From Rubrivivax sp. (GTDB lineage Bacteria > Pseudomonadota > Gammaproteobacteria > Burkholderiales > Burkholderiaceae_C): 64,000 bases of DNA. The notes under the pieces are model-generated. The model was not told the DNA's origin and made no database searches. It was given only the letters and a program-made list of their open reading frames with translations. Shown here piece after piece: positions 18,461 to 26,939 of this stretch (position 1 is its first letter; each line of letters starts with the position of its first letter). A program made the position numbers and the translations under genes. The stretch spans positions 1 to 64,000 of the forward strand of contig JALHMT010000008.1 of NCBI GenBank assembly GCA_022843905.1. Reading direction: 5' to 3'.

Positions 18461-19174
18461 ATGTTGCACAGCTTCGGTGATTCCAAGAACACCCGCCCCC
18501 TGAGCACCCACCCGCTGCTGACGGCCGCCGGCCTGCAGGTGCTGCACCAGGCCTACGGCGGCCCCGAACGCCGTTCCACCACGTCACAGGCCACGCGCTG
18601 GCTGTCGCTGATGCTGGACGAGGTGGACTACGGCATGCTGCTGCTGGCCGACACCGCGCAGGTGCTGCACGTCAACCACGCGGCGCGTGCCGAGCTGGAC
18701 GCCGGCCATCCGCTGCAGCTGCTGGGCCGCGAGCTGCGCGCCCGCGAGCCGCAGGACGTGTCGCGGCTGCACGACGCGCTGTCCGGCGCGCACCGCGGCC
18801 TGCGCAAGCTCATCACCATGGGCGGGCCCGGTCAGCGCGTGAGCGTGGCGGTGGTGCCGCTGGGCGTGCTGGGCAGCGGCGGCACCACGGCCACGCTGCT
18901 GGTGATGGGCAAGCGCCAGGTGTGCGAGCCGCTGTCGGTGCAGTGGTTCGCACGCAGCCACGGCCTGACACCGGCCGAGACGCGCGTGCTGGAAGGCCTG
19001 TGCGGCGGCCTGGACCCGCGCGAGATCGCCGACCAGCACGGCGTGGGCATGGCCACCGTGCGCTCGCAGATCGGCAGCATCCGGCAGAAGACCGCGGCCG
19101 AGAGCATCCGCGACCTGGTGCGCCAGGTGGCGGTGCTGCCGCCGATGGTGGGGGTGCTGCGCGCAGCGGCGTGA
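18461..19174 (+). CDS. LuxR-type helix-turn-helix transcriptional regulator
   Basis: The 237-residue protein has a C-terminal LuxR/GerE helix-turn-helix: LTPAETRVLEGLCGG, then LDPREIADQHGVGMATVRSQ, then IRQKTAAESIRDLVRQV. The N-terminal 150 residues are not a receiver domain. They look like a PAS-like sensor (YGMLLLADTAQVLHVNHAAR is a typical PAS start). It is therefore not an obvious acyl-homoserine-lactone receptor or a two-component regulator. The ATG is preceded by GGAGAAG. A strong stem-loop follows the stop, and a Crp/Fnr gene lies downstream. Confidence 0.85.
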   Translation: MLHSFGDSKNTRPLSTHPLLTAAGLQVLHQAYGGPERRSTTSQATRWLSLMLDEVDYGMLLLADTAQVLHVNHAARAELDAGHPLQLLGRELRAREPQDVSRLHDALSGAHRGLRKLITMGGPGQRVSVAVVPLGVLGSGGTTATLLVMGKRQVCEPLSVQWFARSHGLTPAETRVLEGLCGGLDPREIADQHGVGMATVRSQIGSIRQKTAAESIRDLVRQVAVLPPMVGVLRAAA

Positions 19175-19176
19175 GG

Positions 19177-19210
19177 GGCAGGCGCGGTCAGCCCCTGGGC
19201 CGCGCCTGCC
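19177..19210 (+). terminator. GC-rich stem-loop after the LuxR-type gene
   Basis: GGCAGGCGCGG at 19177-19187 pairs perfectly with CCGCGCCTGCC at 19200-19210, leaving a 12-base loop. It begins 3 bases after the stop codon. No T-run follows, so it may end transcription by a non-classical route or protect the mRNA end. Confidence 0.5.
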
Positions 19211-19275
19211 GTCGGGCTGTGGTGCGCGCGACGAAGGACGCACAAGTGTCACTGCCGGGCAGATACGATGCGTGA

Positions 19276-19941
19276 ATGCCTGCACTGCCTGGTCGCCTGC
19301 CCGACGATCCGCTGGACCACCCCGCCATCTCCGACAGCGTGCGCGCGCTGTCGCGGCGAGGCACGGTCAAGCGCTATGCCAAGGGCAGCATCATCATCCA
19401 TGAAGGGGCCGTGGACGACACGCTCTACGTCATCGCCAGCGGCCGCGTGCGCGTGTACAGCGGCAGCGATGACAACGACCGCGAGGTCACCTACGGCACC
19501 TACGGGCCCGGTGAGTACGTGGGGGAGTTCGGACTGGACGGGGGGGAGCGGGCGGCCAGTGTCATCACGCTGGAGACCACGCACTGCGCGGTGATCACGC
19601 GGCATACGCTGGAGCAGCACATCGCCGAATGCCCGGGCTTCGCGTTCGAGTTGCTGGCCAAGGTGATCCGGCGGGCGCGGGCGGCGACGCTGTCGACGCG
19701 GCAGATGGCGTTGAACGATGTCTACGGACGCCTGAAATTCCTGCTCGACACCCTGGCCGTGCCGCAGGCCGACGGCACGCGCCGCGTCGACGAGAGGTTG
19801 ACGCACAAGGAGATCGCCAATCGGATCGGGTGCACGCGGGAGCGCGTCAGCCTGCTGATGAAGCCGCTGGAGGTGGGTGGACACGTTCGAGTGCACGAGG
19901 GGCGGATCCAACTGTTGAAGCGCTTGCCGCCAAGGTATTGA
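19276..19941 (+). CDS. Crp/Fnr family transcriptional regulator
   Basis: The 221-residue protein has an N-terminal cyclic-nucleotide-binding beta-roll (GSIIIHEGAVDDTLYVIASG, then GPGEYVGEFGLDGGERAASV). A dimer helix and a C-terminal winged helix follow (LTHKEIANRIGCTRERVSLL). No FNR-type cysteine cluster is present at the N-terminus, so it is not an oxygen-sensing FNR. The phosphate-binding cassette differs from E. coli Crp but keeps Gly-Glu before the helix. It is about 4 kb from a class III nucleotide cyclase gene (23700), so a cAMP link is possible but unproven. Confidence 0.9.
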   Translation: MPALPGRLPDDPLDHPAISDSVRALSRRGTVKRYAKGSIIIHEGAVDDTLYVIASGRVRVYSGSDDNDREVTYGTYGPGEYVGEFGLDGGERAASVITLETTHCAVITRHTLEQHIAECPGFAFELLAKVIRRARAATLSTRQMALNDVYGRLKFLLDTLAVPQADGTRRVDERLTHKEIANRIGCTRERVSLLMKPLEVGGHVRVHEGRIQLLKRLPPRY

Positions 19942-19959
19942 CTGCCTGGACCGCGTCCT

Positions 19960-22419
19960 CTATCGAAGACTCGGCGGCCAATCTCCCGCTCTGGGCGGCG
20001 GTGCCGGGTGAGCAGAGAAGGGCTTGCAAGAGCCTCCCGAAGGGACGCTGACTGTGCCGTTCGGGTGTTCCGCCACCAGTTTGGACCACTCGCCGCGATG
20101 CATCAAGTCGGCGCGCGGCGGCGACCCTCTCGGAATGCGCTCCTCGGGAGTCCATCTGACCAGCGCATCGCTGCAAATGTCTTTGCCATCACTGTCCGGG
20201 CACTGCGCCAGACGCTCGTACAGCAAACGCGTATAGGCAGCTGCGGCGATGCTGGTGCCGGAGAGGCGAATTCTGGACCCGCCCAGCATACCGTTGACCA
20301 AGAGTCCCGGCTGGTTCAGGCTTTGGTCCGCAGTGACCAGCCTGTCGGGGCCTTCAAAGCGCAGTTCACAAAGGCGATTCGGCCCAGCGCCCGAGTACGG
20401 CGTCACGCCATGGTCGCTGTCTCGCATGGCGCCGATAACGTGGAGTTGCGGGTGGACGGCGGTCGCAATGCCGTTGAGCGTGAAGTTCGGGTCGACAGGC
20501 CAGCCCTGTGGGTCGTCGAGGGTGTCGAGCAAGTAGGACTGCCGACCTCGATGGCCACGCGACTGCTGCACTCGACCTGGCGCCAAGTCGCCGCGCTGCA
20601 CCCAGGCATGTACAGCTCCGTGCCCTGCTGTCCGAGTGATCGTGATCCTCCAGACGCCGTGTGGTGCGGCGGCGGTGCGAAGCTTCGCTTGAACTTGGTC
20701 TTCGGCATTGGTGCTGCGTGATATCCACCCGGCGGCCTGGGCCGCGTCGCTGGCCAAGGTTGACGCCACCGCCAGCAGAGCCATTCGCCCTCGCTTGCTC
20801 TGCGATACCGAACCAGGAGCGACCAAGGCGGCGTATGGCTGGATACCCGATGCGGCATCCTTGCCCCAAACCAACAGATTCTTCCTCGTAGCCAGTTCAT
20901 CCACTTCGGCAGCAGCGGCACCGTTCGGAGGATCCACGTCTATGTCTGCATCGAATCCGTCGGGCAACCAGATCTCGATGAAGCTCTCTGCCGGATTGTC
21001 TGGTTGAACTTTCCACAGCAGCGTCAATTGGCGGTCTTGGTCGTTGAGGATCTTGCAGGCGTGGCCGCGGAGCAACTGCGAATTGCCAGCGGGAAGCACG
21101 ACATGCAAGGTCTTGCGCAAAGACTCCGTCTTACAGCCATTGAAGGTATTGAGCAGTTCCAGAAGGCCCTCGTCCCACAGGGATGTGCCGTCGTGGCCGC
21201 CCGAGTGTGTGCCGTAGCTGAGGTTGACGATCACCTTCTGTCCTGGTTCGGCCTCGTCAACGGCAAATCGGATCGCATCTAGCGCATGGCTTGAAAGTGA
21301 GCCTCCTGACGTATCGGCGACCGTGGGGTTCGGCAATTGGACGAAGCGTATCCCCGTCGGTGCATGAGGCCGATCTCGCCATCCCCAGCGCTCGGCATGG
21401 TCGCGCCCCCAAACCCGCGGGCCGGCGACCAGGTCCATCACAGCGCTGCCGTGACTCCATCGAAGCACGGACTTCATGTAGCCGAGATCGCGATAAGTCC
21501 TCGCCTCGTCCTCGCTGTCCGAGGCGGATGAAGTGCGCTGCATCTTCAGGTAGCGGCCGTAGAACGCACCTGCAAAGTCGGCTCGGACGCCGTTGGCGTG
21601 GAAGCTCTTCTTCGCAGCCATCGGGGGCCCCCACGCGGAAATGGGCAACCGGTCGAGGGAGTCCGAATCTCCCCCTTGGTGCCACAAGTGGCCGATTCGA
21701 GAGGCGTGTGATGGGCTCGAGAAGTTGCAGCGGTCGTCCACCACGCACACCAGCGGCAGTTGCCCCTGCTGGGGCGCGAAGTTGTCAAGAGGCGGCGGCC
21801 TCTGCCCGGCGCGTATCGCCTCTTCCTCCAGGCGCCTGCCATGTTCTTGCCATTCAGCATAGGACTGCGGCATACCGCTAGGTAGCTTTGGGTCCAAGCG
21901 GCTGACATGATCGGCAACGGCGTCGAGAGCCTGGCGGCTCAATTCTTTGCTGTTGGCGTACTCCTTCTCTGCCATCGCGATATTGGCATTCGAAGTCGCG
22001 TAGCGGGCGAGGCTGATTTCAATCCGCCGTACCTTCACGGAGGTGCGGCCTTCCAGAAGCTGCTTCAAGCCTCTCAAATTGGTGATCACGGGCTGAACCT
22101 TCGATGGCGCAGGGTGTTCATGACGAGGCGAGACATAAGTTGGAGAGAGGGGTGGCGTCTTTGCGCTGGGCTCAGCTGAAGGTTTAAAGACCTTGGACAA
22201 GTCGAAAACGGTTTCCGAGAACTCAACCAGCAATGGCAATTCAGCCTCGAGGTCGGACAAGCGCGTGGAAAGCAGTGCCCAGGCCAAGTACGGGTCAACA
22301 CTGCTGCGCTCGAGCGTCAAGCCCAGTCGGTCGACAAATCCGGACAGATCCGCGCGGGCGATTCCCAGGTCGCTCGAGAAAGCCGCTGCATCCGCGACAA
22401 GGGCATTCACCTTCAACAT
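19960..22419 (-). CDS. S8 family (subtilisin-like) serine peptidase, cytoplasmic, in a lower-GC insert
   Basis: The 819-residue product has the subtilase triad in order. Asp is in CVVDDRC near residue 228, His in WSHGSAVMDLVAG near 323, and Ser in LSGTSIAAAAYTRLL near 723. The oxyanion Asn is in VVLPAGNS near 445. No signal peptide is seen. A 220-residue N-terminal region with helical, charged segments precedes the protease domain, and a large insert separates His from Ser. The start is uncertain: ATG 22419 is used because upstream codons overlap the PAP2 gene in another frame. Base composition is visibly lower in GC than neighbouring genes. It is 37 bp behind the PAP2 gene, so likely in one operon. 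Confidence 0.85.
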   Translation of the reverse strand: MLKVNALVADAAAFSSDLGIARADLSGFVDRLGLTLERSSVDPYLAWALLSTRLSDLEAELPLLVEFSETVFDLSKVFKPSAEPSAKTPPLSPTYVSPRHEHPAPSKVQPVITNLRGLKQLLEGRTSVKVRRIEISLARYATSNANIAMAEKEYANSKELSRQALDAVADHVSRLDPKLPSGMPQSYAEWQEHGRRLEEEAIRAGQRPPPLDNFAPQQGQLPLVCVVDDRCNFSSPSHASRIGHLWHQGGDSDSLDRLPISAWGPPMAAKKSFHANGVRADFAGAFYGRYLKMQRTSSASDSEDEARTYRDLGYMKSVLRWSHGSAVMDLVAGPRVWGRDHAERWGWRDRPHAPTGIRFVQLPNPTVADTSGGSLSSHALDAIRFAVDEAEPGQKVIVNLSYGTHSGGHDGTSLWDEGLLELLNTFNGCKTESLRKTLHVVLPAGNSQLLRGHACKILNDQDRQLTLLWKVQPDNPAESFIEIWLPDGFDADIDVDPPNGAAAAEVDELATRKNLLVWGKDAASGIQPYAALVAPGSVSQSKRGRMALLAVASTLASDAAQAAGWISRSTNAEDQVQAKLRTAAAPHGVWRITITRTAGHGAVHAWVQRGDLAPGRVQQSRGHRGRQSYLLDTLDDPQGWPVDPNFTLNGIATAVHPQLHVIGAMRDSDHGVTPYSGAGPNRLCELRFEGPDRLVTADQSLNQPGLLVNGMLGGSRIRLSGTSIAAAAYTRLLYERLAQCPDSDGKDICSDALVRWTPEERIPRGSPPRADLMHRGEWSKLVAEHPNGTVSVPSGGSCKPFSAHPAPPPRAGDWPPSLR

Positions 22420-22456
22420 GGCATCGTCGCTAAGGAGTCGCCGAGTCCAGTCAATG

Positions 22457-23656
22457 TCACAGCAGCTTCCACTCCGCCAGCGCCAGTCGCCACAACGACG
22501 CCACGACCGCGCCCGCCTGCCCTGTGCCGACACTCGCCACAGTGGGCTGGGTCCAAAGATCCAAAGGCTTGTCGAGGCGTGGTTGGATGTCTGCCCCTTT
22601 GGGATCGAACTTGAGGAAACAAGCGCTGCCGATCTTTGTGGTCGTATCGACCGAAGTCACGCAGCGGCTCACGAAGAAGTGCGCCATTGCAATGCCCAAC
22701 CCAAAGCCAGCCATGCTGTCGATTGGATAGTGCAATCCGGCGACCACCCGGTTCTCGGCGACTCGGTATGCCAGCCGGTGTAATTGGGATCGGGGGGTCG
22801 TCAGCCTGAGGGTGTCATCCTTCGGGTCGGCCACGAATGGCTTGTCGGCATGCAAGGCCTGATGGAACAACATCGAAAGCAGCTCGGCGGCGAAGGCCGC
22901 TTCGGTGGCGTGGCCGCTAGGGTAGGCGGTGTAACCTGGCGTCAGCACGACAGGTTGGGTGAGTACCGATAGCGCTGTCGGCCGCGGCACGCCCAGCACG
23001 TGCTTGAACTGCATCACGATCTGCATTGCACAGCGGAGCCCCACCCCCAACAACTCCAGCGAGTACTTGTGCCGCTCGGGGGTCATTCCGGTGATGGAGG
23101 ACCAATACGCCGATTGAGGCACCACCTGGGCCAGAATCTCGTTGACGCGCTCCCCCCGCAAATCAGCGTAACTGAGGACCTCCTTGGTCTGTTTCCTGAA
23201 CGTGTCGAAAATTGGACGCGTCAAGGCCACCAGGGGTGTTTGCGAATGGGACAGTTGAGCGGTTTCGGTGGCCGGACTCCAGGTCACTCTCAAGTCCTGC
23301 AGCACCTCCCCCTCCGCAAGAACGGCACGAACGTTGGGTTGCAGGCGCTGGGCAATGATGCTGCACTGGTCGGGCGTTGAAGGTCTTTCGAAGTCAGTCG
23401 CCTTTGGGGCGATGTCGGTCAAACCGGCACTCGCCGAGCCCGACAGCAACAGATCCCGCGTCAACACGATGCTGTGCGCCAGCATCGGGTTAGGGAACAG
23501 CCCCGAGTAGCCCGGAAAGCCCACTCCGCCGTCCAGGCCGACGATCGGCGCTGAACTGCCTGCACTGCCTGCCGATCCTGCGCTCCCTGCGCTGCCCGCA
23601 CTTCCTGCACTGCCCGCTGATCCAGCAGCAGCGGCCATCGGTCCCCATGAGCTCAT
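22457..23656 (-). CDS. PAP2/vanadium-haloperoxidase superfamily protein with GSA repeat N-terminus
   Basis: The 399-residue protein carries the three vanadate/phosphate-site motifs of the PAP2 superfamily: K219-x6-R226-P, PSGH at 247-250, and R304-x5-H310-x3-D314. The helical layout without long hydrophobic segments fits soluble vanadium haloperoxidases or soluble acid phosphatases rather than membrane lipid phosphatases. Residues 12-34 are a GSA tripeptide repeat. No signal peptide is seen. It is the first gene of a two-gene lower-GC unit with the S8 peptidase. Whether it oxidises halide or removes phosphate cannot be told from the motifs. Confidence 0.85.
   Translation of the reverse strand: MSSWGPMAAAAGSAGSAGSAGSAGSAGSAGSAGSSAPIVGLDGGVGFPGYSGLFPNPMLAHSIVLTRDLLLSGSASAGLTDIAPKATDFERPSTPDQCSIIAQRLQPNVRAVLAEGEVLQDLRVTWSPATETAQLSHSQTPLVALTRPIFDTFRKQTKEVLSYADLRGERVNEILAQVVPQSAYWSSITGMTPERHKYSLELLGVGLRCAMQIVMQFKHVLGVPRPTALSVLTQPVVLTPGYTAYPSGHATEAAFAAELLSMLFHQALHADKPFVADPKDDTLRLTTPRSQLHRLAYRVAENRVVAGLHYPIDSMAGFGLGIAMAHFFVSRCVTSVDTTTKIGSACFLKFDPKGADIQPRLDKPLDLWTQPTVASVGTGQAGAVVASLWRLALAEWKLL
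23555..23623 (-). repeat. 9-bp-period coding repeat (Gly-Ser-Ala)n
   Basis: Imperfect 3- and 9-base repeats encode seven GSA units followed by GSS near the N-terminus of the PAP2 gene. Codon variation between units shows the repeat is not a very recent expansion. It likely forms a flexible linker. Confidence 0.8.
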
Positions 23657-23699
23657 GCGTCCTCCCTTTCAGTTTCATCGCCCGTGTGGCGACGGTCGG

Positions 23700-25496
23700 T
23701 CAATCCGGCAACCCGGCCCTGCGCAGTGCGTCGGCCCAAGGCGCGGCCATCGGGCCCTCCGAGCCCGGGAAGCGTGCGTGGAAGGCCTTCACCGAATACG
23801 ACGGCTCGATGGCCAGCAGGTGTTGCACGGCGCTGCGGGCGCCCTCCAGGTCGTCCTGCATCACCAGGCCGTAGGCCAGCGTGCGCCAGGTCGATGCGTG
23901 GCTGCGGTTGGCGCGGATGGAGCGCCGGGCCAGGTCGACCGACTGGCTCCAGTGCTGTCCCGCCAGCAGCGCCGTGGCCGCCAGTGAATCGAAGAAGTAG
24001 CGCAGCGGGTCCAGCGGCGACAAGCGCAGCGCCATGTCACAGGACTCGCGGGCCTCGTGACCTTCGCCGCGGTAGGCATGCCAGGTGGAATTGAACAGCC
24101 AGGCGAAGGGCTCGTTCGGGTTGGCGTACAGGGCATCGAGGTAGTGCTCGCGCGCTGCGGTGAGGTCCTTGCGCAGGTAGCCGTGCACCAGCCCGGCCAT
24201 GGCCAGCGCCAGCGAATTGCTGGGGTTGGAATCGAGCGCACGCCGTGCGTGGTTGAGCGCTTCGATCGAGTCGGCGTCGCGGTCGTGGGACCAGCCCTGC
24301 ACCACGCGCAGCACGTGCCACTTGGCCAGCCACGCATAAGCCAGCCCCATGCGGCCATGGCGGTAGGCCAGTTCGTCGAGCATGCCGCGGGCGGCCTCGA
24401 AGTCGCGCGCCGAGGCGCGGTGCATCAGCGTGATGGCGCCGAACAGCAGCGTGTAGCTTTCCAGCGTCGGCAGGGGCTGCGTCGTGGCGCGCTCGACCTC
24501 GCGCGACAGCACGGCCCGCGACACGTCCTTCACGATGCGGGGCGCCAGGCCCTGGTCCAGGTCGAAGGCGTCCTGCAGCGTGGTGTCGAAGACGTCCGAC
24601 CAGAGCACGTGGCCCGAGCGCACGTCGGCCAGTTCGATGGTCAGGCGCACACGGCCGAGCCGGTCGTGGTAGCCGCCCGAGACCACATAAGCCGCTCCCA
24701 GGTGGCCGCCCACCTCATCGACGGTGATCGCCCTGCCTCTCAGGCTGCGTGTGGACAGGCTGGAGATCACGTGCAGCTCGGCCGTGCGGGCCAGATGGGA
24801 GATCACCTCGTCGGCCAGCGCGTCGCCCAGCGTTGCATGGACGTCCAGCCCCGACAGGCAACGGAAGGGCAGCACGGCGATGCCCGGTCGCAGGCTGTTG
24901 GCCAGGCGGTGGGCCGAACTTTCGATGGTGCTGTTGTCCACCGCCGGCCCCAGCCGATAGACGCGCGTGCCTCCCGGCACACCCTTCAGGAAGTAGTCGC
25001 CCATGTCCTCGACGTCGGCGTCGACGCCAGGCACCAGATGGTCGCGGATCTCGCCAGAGACCCAGGTCTCGCCGGGCAGTGCGTTCTGCATGAAGCGCGC
25101 GGCCAGGTCGACCGCGGCGCCATAGATGTCCAGGGCGCCTGAGGACACCTCGCCGACGTGCAAGCCGATGCGCAGCAGCATCCACTTCTCGCGCGGCTTG
25201 CCCACGTTGAACTGCGCGATGCGCGCGTGCAGTTCCAGTGCGGCCGCCGCAGCCGAGGGCACGCGGTCGAAGACCAGCATCAGCGAGTCGCCCAGCGTGC
25301 GCACGATCTTGCCGCCGCGCGAGGGCACGGTCTTCAGGCGGACTTCCTCGATAAAGCGGGTCCACGCCGCGATGGTGCCCGCCTCGTCTTCCCGCATCTT
25401 GCCGACCGAGTCGTAGAGGTCGGCCACCAGGATCGCCAGCCGCTGCGAGGGCAGGGGCAGCGAGGACCCGGGCTGTTCGGAGGGCGCAGCCGTCAT
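23700..25496 (-). CDS. Class III adenylate/guanylate cyclase with TolB-like and TPR regions
   Basis: The 598-residue protein has an N-terminal class III cyclase homology domain: AILVADLYDSVGKM with the first metal Asp, RTLGDSLMLVF with the second, and [20 protein letters not shown] TolB/FlgO-like segment follows (GIAVLPFRCLSGLDVHATLGDALADEVISHL region, about residues 220-350). The C-terminal TPR helices include ALNHARRALDSNPSNSLALA. In most active cyclases the AVN motif has Asn for a catalytic contact; here it is AVD. ATG 25496 is used; ATG 25532 adds 12 residues. It lies 43 bp downstream of the lower-GC insert's first gene on the same strand. Confidence 0.85.
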   Translation of the reverse strand: MTAAPSEQPGSSLPLPSQRLAILVADLYDSVGKMREDEAGTIAAWTRFIEEVRLKTVPSRGGKIVRTLGDSLMLVFDRVPSAAAAALELHARIAQFNVGKPREKWMLLRIGLHVGEVSSGALDIYGAAVDLAARFMQNALPGETWVSGEIRDHLVPGVDADVEDMGDYFLKGVPGGTRVYRLGPAVDNSTIESSAHRLANSLRPGIAVLPFRCLSGLDVHATLGDALADEVISHLARTAELHVISSLSTRSLRGRAITVDEVGGHLGAAYVVSGGYHDRLGRVRLTIELADVRSGHVLWSDVFDTTLQDAFDLDQGLAPRIVKDVSRAVLSREVERATTQPLPTLESYTLLFGAITLMHRASARDFEAARGMLDELAYRHGRMGLAYAWLAKWHVLRVVQGWSHDRDADSIEALNHARRALDSNPSNSLALAMAGLVHGYLRKDLTAAREHYLDALYANPNEPFAWLFNSTWHAYRGEGHEARESCDMALRLSPLDPLRYFFDSLAATALLAGQHWSQSVDLARRSIRANRSHASTWRTLAYGLVMQDDLEGARSAVQHLLAIEPSYSVKAFHARFPGSEGPMAAPWADALRRAGLPD

Positions 25497-25548
25497 GAGG
25501 CGCAATGTTCCCTGGCGTAAAGACTGAGACATTGTGCGGGAATTGCGC

Positions 25549-25589
25549 GCACTCCCTAAACCCGGGGTGTCCCCCACAAGAGGGAGTGC
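25549..25589. other. Inverted repeat between porin and cyclase genes
   Basis: GCACTCCCT at 25549-25557 pairs perfectly with AGGGAGTGC at 25581-25589, and a G/C-rich inner section can pair further. It is 9 bp after the porin stop and about 50 bp before the cyclase start. It could end the porin transcript or act as an operator of the cyclase gene. There is no T-run. Confidence 0.45.
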
Positions 25590-25597
25590 GAGGGACT

Positions 25598-26818
25598 TCA
25601 CAGCGCGAAGGCGTGGCGAAAACCGACCTCGGCGCTCACGCGCGAGGCCGTGGCATTCGAAGAGCGAACGCCGACGTTGGCCTGCCAGGCGGTGCGGCGG
25701 GAGAACGGATATTCGTAGCCTGCGCCCACGGTCCACTGCCGGGCCTTGCCGTCCATCTCAAAGACGTTCAGGCCCAGCTTGATCTCGCCGGGGCGGGCGC
25801 CGCTGCGCTCGCGATAGCTGGCGCCCACGAACACGTTGCGGAAGTCGAGGCCTGCGCGTTGGCCGACGGTGAGGCCCGTGTGAGCGCGCCAATGTCCCAG
25901 CTGGTACAGCAGGGCCAGGGGCAGCGAATGGCTGCCGTCGTCCCAGCGCTGCCAGCCGATGCCGGCGCGCAATGCGCCGAAGCTCAGGACGAGCGAGGCG
26001 CCATGCTGGTCGACGGATCGCGCTGCGACGCCCGCCGGCGCCGATGGCGCGGAAGGCCGGCGCAGCACGCCGACCTGCACCTGCAGGGCCAGGTGGGGCG
26101 AGTAGGGCGTCTGGTAGGTCAAGGCGTGGTCGCTGCGGCCCGGCAATGCCTTCAGGCCGTCGCCAGCCGGCACGTACAGGCTGCGGTCGCCCGCCGAGGC
26201 CACGGAATCCGGCCCCCAGGGGCTGGCCATGAAGGCGATCTGCTGGGCGGGTTGCTCGACCCGTCCGATGTCCAGGCGGCCGTAGTGCCGGTGCGACAGT
26301 CCGACGCTTGCACGACGGTCCCAGAACGCGATGAAGTCACCCTCGAGCTGCCGATCGTCGTCGCACCCGCCGGGATTCACCGCGGCGCTCCCGACGGCAG
26401 CGGCCTCGGGCACGGCCTTCGACGTTCCACTGTCGGCGTTGAAGCCGTGTTCCAGCTGCACGTGCACCTGCCAGCCCTTGTCCAGCAGCACGTCGCTGCG
26501 GATGCCGATCAGGCTGGGGCCGATACCGGTGACCCTGAGGCCCTGACTCGGCGCCGGATCGCAGTCCCCACTTTTCGCTTCGGCCCGTCCCGAGGCGACA
26601 GCCAGGTCGATCACCCCGTACAGGCGCGTGCCGATCTCGTTGCGCAGTGATGGCCTGGGATGCAGGTCGAGCCGCTTCAGCTCGATCTCGTCGGCCAGGC
26701 GATTGAATTGCGCGAACGCCGGCGACGCAGCCCATGCCGTCACGGACACCAGCGCCCACGCCAGGCAGCGCAAGCTTGCTCCCGGCGGTTTGGTGCCCGC
26801 GCTGTTCGTGGTGTCCAT
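25598..26818 (-). CDS. Gram-negative porin (Porin_4-like)
   Basis: The 406-residue precursor has a signal peptide cut after SPAFA and then repeated amphipathic beta-strands. The strand RLYGVIDLAVASGR near residue 66 is the classic LYG-x-(I/V)-D start of Burkholderiales trimeric porins. Further landmarks are SLIGIRSDVLLDKGWQVHVQLE and the C-terminal RVSAEVGFRHAFAL strand. The last residue is Leu rather than the usual Phe (Phe is third from the end), a small departure from the BAM signal. An unusual stretch of about 30 residues lies between the signal peptide and the first strand. Confidence 0.85.
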   Translation of the reverse strand: MDTTNSAGTKPPGASLRCLAWALVSVTAWAASPAFAQFNRLADEIELKRLDLHPRPSLRNEIGTRLYGVIDLAVASGRAEAKSGDCDPAPSQGLRVTGIGPSLIGIRSDVLLDKGWQVHVQLEHGFNADSGTSKAVPEAAAVGSAAVNPGGCDDDRQLEGDFIAFWDRRASVGLSHRHYGRLDIGRVEQPAQQIAFMASPWGPDSVASAGDRSLYVPAGDGLKALPGRSDHALTYQTPYSPHLALQVQVGVLRRPSAPSAPAGVAARSVDQHGASLVLSFGALRAGIGWQRWDDGSHSLPLALLYQLGHWRAHTGLTVGQRAGLDFRNVFVGASYRERSGARPGEIKLGLNVFEMDGKARQWTVGAGYEYPFSRRTAWQANVGVRSSNATASRVSAEVGFRHAFAL

Positions 26819-26939
26819 AAGTCCTGTCCGCCCCTGGGGGATTCTGGCCGTGTGCACCTGCACTCGGCAAGCGGGCCTTCGAGCAGGGCTGCAGCCAGGG
26901 GCCGTGTTCATCCACCAGGCAGTGGACGAAAGCGCCAGA

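Noticed and set aside
23555..23623. Short regular repeats that might suggest a CRISPR or minisatellite
   Set aside because: The period is 3-9 bp with no spacers, and it is in frame, coding for Gly-Ser-Ala.
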